Source: an uncultured Muribaculaceae bacterium (lineage in GTDB: Bacteria; Bacteroidota; Bacteroidia; Bacteroidales; Muribaculaceae). From it: 5,270 nucleotides of DNA. The DNA lies in the NCBI GenBank assembly GCA_934590135.1, contig CAKTOT010000122.1, positions 1 through 5,270 of the forward strand, given 5' to 3'. Below are positions 1 through 5,270 of this stretch, in pieces. Position 1 is the stretch's first letter. Every line of letters begins with the position of its first letter. The position numbers were made by a program, and so were the translations under genes. The notes under the pieces were generated by a model, which was not told where the DNA came from, searched no databases, and saw only the letters and a program-made list of their open reading frames with translations.

Positions 1-828
1 GAAGTACTGTTCCTGTTCGTTGTCCTCATATACCATATTGACGCGGCTGTCTATCATGCCGCCGACGGCCTTCACCCCGCCTTTGAATATAAATGTACTG
101 AGATTCTTCGCTTTACGATCGTATACTACCGTAAGGTCGAGGTCGCCTTTAAGCGTGACTTGGTCGGCGGTGCTGATGCCCAACCCGGCAATGATACCTA
201 TCACGCCCTTCTTGGGCTGAGGGTTCAGTTTGTCTTTGGGATTATAGGCACAGTTAAAGTAAAATCCGCCGTGAATGTCGTTCATCGAGATGGGACCCAT
301 AGGGATACCGCATTTGCCTCCGGCCATAATGTCAAAGAAACCCCAGCTGTAGTTGTTGTCGGCCTCCTTGTGTTCGTAGTATCCGCCGACAATATCCACC
401 TCAAATATTCCGCCCTTGACACTGGCTGCTATCTGTCCCGAATAGCCGGTGTCTTTTGTCGGGTCATCTGCGCATTTGAGTGTACCCTTGAAGTTGAAGA
501 TGGCAGTCTCGACATCCAGCGTAGCCTCGCGGAATTGTATGCCTTTGTAATCAATCGAGATGTTAGAGAGGTCGTCTATATTATTGAGCCATGACTGTAT
601 CTCTATTTCGGTGTATGCGCCGATTTTCAGATCGTCGCAGAATGTGATGTCACCGCCGAGGGTAATGCCCAGATATGGTTTCGAGCCCTCACGATGCAAG
701 GCAAAGCCCCAGTTCTTCAACGAGAATTCGAAAGAACCTATCTTCTTTTGCGGAGATGCGCAACCCCATTGGCCGAAACTGAGGTAAACGTTGGAGTCCT
801 TGCCGAAGTCAATTTTGGAGGCTTCGTT
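1..828 (-). other. C-terminal region, third part: glycine- and aromatic-rich beta domain, cut by the window edge (residues 1481-1756)
   Basis: Strands alternate with short turns: VYLSFGQWGC, FEFSLKNWGFALHREGSKPYL, GITLGGDITFCDDLKIGAYTEIEI, GIQFREATLDVETAIFNFKGTLKC, YSGQIAASVKGGIFEVDIVGGYY, WGFFDIMAGGKCGIPMGPI and IHGGFYFNCAY (1665-1675), then GVIGIIAGLGIST, KGDLDLTVVYD and FIFKGGVKAVGGMIDSRVNMVY. The order 'F-x-G-x-L ... G-x-I ... W-F-D ... G-I-P-x-G ... G-G-x-Y-x-N' resembles a motif set I recall near the C-terminal half of very large Bacteroidota proteins. It ends mid-domain at the window edge, so the true C-terminus, and any sorting signal, cannot be seen. Function unknown. Confidence 0.5.
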
Positions 829-3800
829 CCACCACCCGGCACCTATGGCTTTACTATTCTCCACCTCGGACAGTATCTGCTCCGTGGCTTTTTGTGCTCG
901 AGTCTGCATCTCGTTTTCGTATACCGACTCAAAGCCGTCATTGTTGGCTATGCGCAATTTGCAGAACTTGATGCCGGGTAGCGTAAGCCCTATGGGAAGT
1001 TTGGCCAATTTCTTATTGACCGTTTCTTTACCGGCAATATCCACACTACCGCCGACAAGTAATTCTACATTAGTATTTATGTCGCCCGTCTCATCTTCAA
1101 TGGCCTCGACAAGCAGATAGGTCAAATCCTTGTCCAAGCTGAGGTCGCCGAGCATAAAGTCGAAGTTGAGGTCCTTTATCTGCGATGTCTTGAATACGTA
1201 CGCAAAGCCTTTGCCTCCGCCTTTCTTGGTGAAGGTCTGGTTGTATATACTACATTCGTAGTCTATATCGCCTTTGAACAGCGGGACTTCCAGTTTTCCG
1301 TCAAATCCGAATTTCTTGAAGTCGTTTTGTACAACGGACACATATATATTATCCATACTGAACTTAAAGCCGCCAATGGTGCCGTTGTCGCCGGCGCGAT
1401 AGTTGATGGCGTTGACAATTCCGCAGTCCAAGGTGACTCCGGATTTGTCTATAAACAGGTTGTTGACAGCCACTTTCATCGGTTCTTTGCCGTTACCCAC
1501 TTTAATGGAAGGCGGGAAGGCCATAGAAAGCTCCTTGAAGTACACGCCCTGCCACTCGTTCTCGGTGCCTTTAGACAGCCCCACGGCATCCAGCTTGTAT
1601 CCCTCGGGGAATGCAGCCATATCTTTATGGTTCGAATCGGCGGCCAAATCGACTATCGCCTTTTCGCCCGTGAAGACATATCCCGGGAGGTCGACGTGCT
1701 CAAACGAGTCAAGGTTGCCCTCGGCCAGGAAGTGTTCCCATTCGCGGATGCGTGTGCTCAGGTGCAGTACCGGGCTTTGGTCTGTGCGTTTACCGTTCTC
1801 TACTTTCTTGAGGTCGTTGGGCATGGTCATATCAACAGCCAAATTCAGCCAATCGAATTTGCCTTCGCTCCACGACAGGAAGCATCCGTCTTCGGGTTCG
1901 ATGACATCCTTGGGCGCAAGGAACTTGCACTTGAAGTCTGTCTTAGGTTCTACAACTTCGAAGTCTTTGAGCAGTGCCACAGTACCGCCCTCGGGTATAA
2001 GGCTCTTGGGGCTGATACACATTCGCGGCGAACCGAACACCAAAATCTGACCCTGCGTAGCCTTGGTCTCCGGAACGACAAATGTACCGAAGAGGTCCAT
2101 AGTGGCATATGTGGGCGCAAATTTCATCGTTGAGATTGTCAAATTGACAGGCGTGGAGTTCAATTCCTTGGGTATTTCGAGCGGGAAGGTAACGTTTTCG
2201 ACATTGCCGTCCAACAATCCGAGGACTTTTGCCTTGCCATCGAGGTAATCTTGGTAGTATTTGTCTATGGGAAGTTGCTCGGCAAGGCCTTTAACCTTGT
2301 CATTGGCCGAGCTTTGCAATTGGTCTGAATAAGGTATGTCCGTATCGCCTATGAGGTTGTCTATACCCCAATCGGAGAACAGCTTATCCACTACTTCGGC
2401 GCTCTTCATCTTATTGTTTTCGCCGCCATAGGTCACAACCATACCCTCATAGACTTGGTCTTGCGTATTGATGGCTATATCGTCAAATTTCACCGCAAGT
2501 TTCCAGGTCAGCATCAGCGGTTCCCAAATGACGTGTCCCGTACCTTTGAAGTGGCCTTCTTGCTCGAGAGCCTCAAGTTTGCCGTCAAGTACAAGTCGGT
2601 ACTCACCCACGGTCACCGTCGTACCACGGAGGTCGGAAACCTTCTTGGTCGTAGGACGCTCGTTCTTAATTTCGACCTGCGCCATGCACTTGAAGTATTT
2701 CTTGGAGTAACGCTCTGTCATCGCGAAGTCGACCGTATTTATCGAGTCATTTTCAAAAGCGACTGATGTCTCGTTGGTTACGCGCGGCACAACCCTCAAT
2801 AAGACATAATCACCTTTCATGACTTTCTCCTCAATATCTTCCCAACGGATGGTGTCTGTGAGCGCCTTGACTGCCTTGTGCAGATACGCCGGTTCGCGCT
2901 TGAACATCTCTTGACGAGGCAGATATGTCTCGGCTGAATACAGTTCGACGTCGTATACAAATTGCAGCGTATCGGGTTCGTTGGCACGACCTCCGTTATA
3001 TACCGGTTTACGCCAGTTAACGGTTATATCGTTTTTCACGAAGCCTTTGCGAGCTCCTTCTCCGGGCAAGAATTTGGGCTCTACAATCTCGGGATTGATA
3101 AAGACGTATAACGAATCCGTATCGGTCATACCGCCCAAGGCTATGATTTCGGCCGAGTCGTTAGGCGCTGCCGCAAAGCGTACAAGCGCCGGAGCCGACT
3201 TACCGCCATTGAGCAAGGCGATGCGACGTGCTTTCAATTCGGCGCTGTCGGCCACGGCATATACCCGCATGATATGCATTGCCGTAGTGTCTATGCGCTC
3301 GACCACTTCGGCCGGGATTCGATAGCTTGTACCCTTAAGTCCTTTAGCCTCATACAACGGCGCGACCTCATCGGCAGCTCGTGTGATGCCTTCGGCGTTT
3401 ACATAATAGTCGCCGGTGGGACGTACGATCTTAAAGTCGTATGTAAACTCGACAGGCTCGGCTTTTTGACCGGATTGTTCGGGCGCGGTCCATTCGATGA
3501 CGGGATTTTCAGGATCTATACCATCGTATAATTTGTGTTCCAATTCGACATACGGTGTCGGATGAACAAATTTGGGTGCCGAATATACCGTTCCCGACGC
3601 TGATTTATGGAAAGCTACGAGGCCGGGGATACTCTTGCCGTCCTCGACAAAGCGGTATAAGTTGCGGTCCACGGAAGACGCGGCATGAGCCGTCACCTGC
3701 ACAAGGTAGGCTTTGTTTTCGCTCGTGTCGTCAAACAGAAAATCCGGCAACGTAATCTGTGTATCCTCAAGATCAGTCACCTCAAACACCGGTTTTTCAC

Positions 3801-5270
3801 GATCAAGCGCGGCCTGTACGCCTTCCTTGGATACGGTGTATTCTCCTGGATCTACTATTTTTAGGTCATAAACAATCTTAATGTTCGAGCCGGATACCGT
3901 CTTAACATTCGATGCTTTCCATCGTACAACCGGACTGTCCTTGAAGATGAAGTCGCACACCTTTGTGGGATCGCAACCATCGTAAAAGTCAAAGGACGTG
4001 TACGGTTTGGGGCTTTCGAGTACCGGCCGATATATAATATTGGATATCGTTGTGAATAAACGGGGTATACCGCAACCATCGCCTTCAAATTTAAGCGTTT
4101 TATATGCTCCGGCTATGGTATCGGGCTTGGCCACTACCTGTATCAGGTATATCTTGTCCGCATTGAGGTCCTTGAGCACCTCACCGGGTATGGTGTGCGA
4201 TGTCGTTCTGAGTCCGGTGCGTTCGTACACGGGAGTGATGCTCTCGGCTGCTTTCAGCAGACCTGAAGTCACCGCAATGTCAAACTCGGTGGTGGGCTTG
4301 ACTATCCTGATATCGTACGAGAAAGACACGGGAGTCGTTGCCTGAACATCGGGCGTGGGCGCGGTCCATTCAACAGTCTGGCCGGCAATATCAAACTGCG
4401 TGACGGTTTGGCCGGGCACTCTTGTCGGAGTGGTGATGACGGGACGCGAATATGTAGCCGGCTGTGAAGGCATTGCCGAATAATCCTTGATACGGAAAAC
4501 CTTGAGGTCGCTCTTGCCGTCATTTACTATATGTATATAGTCCAAGCTGCCTTCCTGCGTTGCATTGGAACGTGTTGTGATTTGCGCCACATAATTCTCG
4601 TGGTCGGACATCATTTTGACCACGTTGTAAGGCAGAATGCACTGCGGCATCTGCAAGCCGGTGGCTTGGTATACCGTCGGATTGCGTTCAATAGCTTCAT
4701 CTATAGCTTGTAAAGGCAACTGCTGGACAATCTTGAGGTCATACGTGTAATTGCGGATCTTAGGATCGCAAGCCACAACGGGCGCCATCCACGACAGAAG
4801 CGGAGTCTGCTTGGATAGTGTCGCTATGGAGCGGTCCTCAAAGTCGCCCACCGAAGCAGGCATAATCCATGTCGGCGCCTGAGCTTCGTAACATACGGTG
4901 AACATACACACACTCAAGGCCGGATTGTTTACCAAAACAGGCGAGGTTAGCCTCGGATCCCATTTGTAGGCGTGCAAGTTGCACTGGTATGTGCCTTCGG
5001 GGAGATTGCCGAAATTGCCGTTGAATGCGTTGTCAAACAGATAAGAGGGCATGGTCACGTCCTCGTAACGCACATGGTTGAACATATTGCGCATCTCTAC
5101 GGCATTGAGTACCTTAGACTGATTGGCAGACACTTCGATGGCCTGCTTGGGCATAGTCTTTCCCGGAACAAGGATTTCAATATCCGGAGACGGAGTGATT
5201 TGACGCAATTCAAGGCCGAAGTACAGCAACTGTGTCTCTCCGGTCGTATTTTGTATGGTAATATTGAAAT
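1..5270 (-). CDS. Giant multidomain beta-rich protein, probably exported (partial at both ends)
   Basis: Seen: the reverse strand is open across the whole window, 1756 codons from base 5268 to base 1, with no stop and no frameshift; bases 5269-5270 belong to the preceding codon. The translation is coherent throughout: an N-terminal domain (residues 1-137), five diverged repeats (129-853) and a long glycine- and aromatic-rich beta region (854-1756). About 20 cysteines are scattered along it, and no obvious transmembrane segment or enzyme active-site motif is visible. Family knowledge, from memory: the layout resembles very large TANFOR-type proteins of Bacteroidota, which have no settled function. 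Inference: the first residues already look like the first strand of the N-terminal domain, so the start codon and a signal peptide probably lie a short way beyond the right edge, while the C-terminus lies beyond the left edge. Being an exported surface protein is likely but not shown. The open frame is near certain; the family assignment is moderate. Confidence 0.96.
838..930 (-). other. Predicted amphipathic helix interrupting the beta region (residues 1447-1477)
   Basis: Residues ESVYENEMQTRAQKATEQ followed by ILSEVENSKAIG are rich in Glu, Gln, Lys and Ala and have no proline, with one glycine near the end. This is unlike the flanking strands, which are full of glycine and aromatic residues. 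A single helix of about 25-28 residues is the natural reading. It separates the second and third parts of the C-terminal region. A short coiled coil is possible, but heptad spacing is weak. Confidence 0.45.
928..2202 (-). other. C-terminal region, second part: large conserved-looking beta domain (residues 1023-1447)
   Basis: This is a run of alternating strands: VTFPLEIPKELN, VNLTISTMKFAPTYATMDLFGTF, ILVFGSPRMCISPKSL, FDWLNLAVDMTMP, and then a distinctive block, WQGVYFKELSMAFPPSIKV (1239-1257), LFIDKSGVTLDCGI (1271-1284), GGFKFSMDNIYVSVVQNDF (1299-1317) and FGFDGKLEVPLFKGDIDY (1320-1337). The sequence 'W-Q-G-x-Y-x-K-E ... I-D-x-x-G-V ... F-S-x-D ... F-x-G-x-x-x-x-P' is one I associate from memory with unnamed regions of giant Bacteroidota proteins. 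The repeated strand pattern would suit a long beta sheet or groove, but no fold can be assigned by eye. No catalytic residues stand out. Confidence 0.5.
2203..2709 (-). other. C-terminal region, first part: beta segment plus helical stretch (residues 854-1022)
   Basis: After the repeats the protein changes character. Residues 860-948 are beta-rich: MAQVEIKNE, TVTVGEYRLVLDGKLEAL, HFKGTGHVIWEPL, LAVKFDDIAINT and VYEGMVVTYGG, in which a G-x-G-x-V-x-W strand is followed by a V-K-F-D-x-I-x-I-N-T strand. Residues 951-1020 look mostly helical (KMKSAEVVDKLFSDWGI, SSANDKVKGLAEQL, YYQDYLDGKAKVLGLL). I recall similar 'G-x-G-x-V...F-D-x-I-x-I-N-T' stretches in large Bacteroidota proteins but know no family name. 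Function unknown. Confidence 0.5.
2710..3108 (-). repeat. Tandem beta-sandwich-like repeat 5, most diverged (residues 721-853)
   Basis: The last copy keeps the module order but has drifted. It opens YVFINPEIVEP, has the core VNWRKP (W752), then FVYDVELYSAE (770-780), where K-I-V is replaced by E-L-Y, a connector EPAYLHKAVKAL (792-803), and the strand YVLLRVVPRV (821-830). The G-L...I-P turn and the DGKS tail are missing. The W to YD spacing is 20 instead of 16-17. It is probably an end-cap module next to the C-terminal region. Its membership rests on the ordered W, YD and hydrophobic strand positions and is less certain than for repeats 2-4. Confidence 0.6.
3109..3585 (-). repeat. Tandem beta-sandwich-like repeat 4 (residues 562-720)
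   Basis: The clearest copy of the module. It opens YSAPKFVHPTPY, carries YDGIDPENPVIEWTAP (581-596, W593), then FTYDFKIVRPTGDYY (608-622), the turn LYEAKGLKGTSYRIP (638-652), the strand HIMRVYAVADS (665-675) and NGGKSAPALVRF (687-698). About 20 further residues (701-720) link it to the last repeat. It shares EWTAP and its exact codons with repeat 2, the YDG-x-DP loop with repeat 3, and the DGKS/GGKS tail with repeats 1 and 3. Confidence 0.75.
3586..4032 (-). repeat. Tandem beta-sandwich-like repeat 3 (residues 413-561), with CX5C loop
   Basis: It opens YRPVLESPKPY, then carries YDGCDPTKVCDF (429-440), a loop containing two cysteines five residues apart. The core strand is VVRWKAS (W450), so the usual A-P is replaced by A-S. 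The YDLKIVDPGEY strand (467-477) follows, then VFEVTDL...LP (494-508), AYLVQVTAHA (520-529) and EDGKSIPGLVAF (542-553). The YDGCDP start of the loop parallels YDGIDP in repeat 4, but the second cysteine and the extra residues are peculiar to this module. A disulfide across the loop is possible in an exported protein, but this is inference. Confidence 0.72.
4033..4452 (-). repeat. Tandem beta-sandwich-like repeat 2 (residues 273-412)
   Basis: It opens YSRPVITTP, has the core VEWTAP (W301), FSYDIRIVKP (Y318-P325), the turn VYERTGLRTTSHTIP (347-361), the strand IYLIQVVAKP (373-382) and ends EGDGCGIPRLF (395-405). The W to YD spacing is 17 residues, as in repeats 3 and 4. The codons for EWTAP (bases 4357-4371) are identical over 15 bases to those in repeat 4 (bases 3481-3495), supporting duplication as the origin of the array. 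It closely resembles repeat 4 at protein level. Confidence 0.75.
4453..4884 (-). repeat. Tandem beta-sandwich-like repeat 1 (residues 129-272)
   Basis: First of five diverged repeats, overlapping the last few residues of the N-terminal domain. It opens APTWIMP, then has the core strand LLSWMAP (W160), the strand YTYDLKIV (Y176-V181), a helix-like connector (LQAIDEAIER), the turn VYQATGL...LP (200-213), the strand NYVAQITTRS (225-234) and the tail NDGKSDLKVFRI (249-260). The W to YD spacing is 16 residues. This order recurs in the next four modules. The pattern suits a fibronectin-type-III-like beta sandwich with an added loop, but the fold is inferred. It probably acts as a structural spacer or binding module; nothing catalytic is visible. 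Confidence 0.7.
4858..5268 (-). other. N-terminal beta domain, TANFOR-like (residues 1-137)
   Basis: This segment begins FNITIQNTTGETQ, a strand typical of the start of a beta sandwich, followed by LLYFGLEL and then MRNMFNHVRYED. A compact LPEGTYQCNLHAY segment follows at residues 89-101, then KWDPRLTSPV and a closing CMFTVCYEAQAP at 121-132. The order 'N-T-G ... Y-F-G ... M-F-N-H ... L-P-E-G-x-Y-x-C ... A-Y-x-W-D-P ... F-T-V-C-Y' matches my recollection of the TANFOR module named from Tannerella forsythia proteins. Cysteines 96, 121 and 126 could form disulfides if the protein is exported. In remembered relatives this module directly follows the signal peptide, which is why the true start is expected just outside the window. 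No function is known to me for the module. The assignment is from recall, not from a search. Confidence 0.55.

Noticed and set aside
160..594. 144-residue plus-strand ORF as a gene
   Set aside because: It lies in the same antisense register and is fully covered by the glycine-rich C-terminal region of the minus-strand gene; no ribosome binding site or domain is evident.
1403..2050. 215-residue plus-strand ORF as a gene
   Set aside because: It overlaps another antisense frame and the real gene. Its product is rich in Ser, Pro and Leu, as expected from a shadow frame.
1327..2133. 268-residue plus-strand ORF as a real gene
   Set aside because: It is in exact register opposite a coherent domain of the minus-strand protein, its translation lacks recognisable domain structure, and its openness is explained by avoidance of TTA, CTA and TCA codons on the coding strand.
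4026..4046. AT-rich stretch (gatatataatattggatatc) as a promoter
   Set aside because: It encodes the ISNIIYRP junction between repeats 2 and 3 within an open frame, with no nearby start on either strand that makes sense.
3861..4523. Two short minus-strand ORFs (3861-4088 and 4302-4523) in other frames
   Set aside because: Both are out of frame with the long reading frame that runs through repeats 2 and 3; the repeat conservation is only seen in the long frame.
4527..4540. Near-palindrome ctatatgtatatag as an operator or promoter element
   Set aside because: It lies inside the coding sequence and encodes part of DYIHIV in repeat 1. The centre is not symmetric, and AT-rich Ile/Tyr codons (ATA, TAT) readily give such strings.
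1..5270. CRISPR array, tRNA/rRNA, insertion sequence or attachment site
   Set aside because: No short direct repeats with regular spacers, no RNA-like folds and no terminal inverted repeats were seen; the entire window is accounted for by one protein frame.

Overview
The whole window is the interior of one very long protein-coding gene on the minus strand. Translating the reverse complement from base 5268 down to base 1 gives 1756 consecutive sense codons with no stop. The frame is open at both window edges, so both the initiator and the terminator lie outside. There is no intergenic space, RNA gene, mobile element, CRISPR array or visible regulatory site. Residue numbers in this annotation count from the first complete codon in the window (residue 1 = bases 5268-5266).

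The organism is most likely a member of the Bacteroidota, probably the order Bacteroidales. Three things suggest this: base composition close to half G+C, frequent ATA for isoleucine with CGC/CGT for arginine, and an architecture that resembles from memory the giant exported proteins of that phylum. The genus cannot be fixed from sequence alone.

Reading the protein from N to C (right to left on the map), it has three parts. (1) An N-terminal beta-rich domain, residues 1 to about 137 (bases 4858-5268), resembles the module named TANFOR after Tannerella forsythia. (2) Five diverged tandem beta-sandwich-like repeats of about 133-159 residues (bases 2710-4884, the first slightly overlapping the end of part 1) share a W-x-A-P strand, a Y-D-x-K-I-V strand and a G-L...I-P turn; they look like fibronectin-type-III-like modules. 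(3) A C-terminal region of about 900 residues (bases 1-2709) is rich in glycine, aromatic residues and alternating beta strands. It is interrupted by two helical stretches and resembles unnamed conserved regions of large Bacteroidota proteins.

The plausible reading is a large, modular, exported or surface-associated beta-rich protein: an N-terminal module, a five-module stalk and a large C-terminal beta assembly. No catalytic motif is visible and no function can be assigned. The N-terminal signal and any C-terminal sorting domain, which would settle its location, are outside the window.
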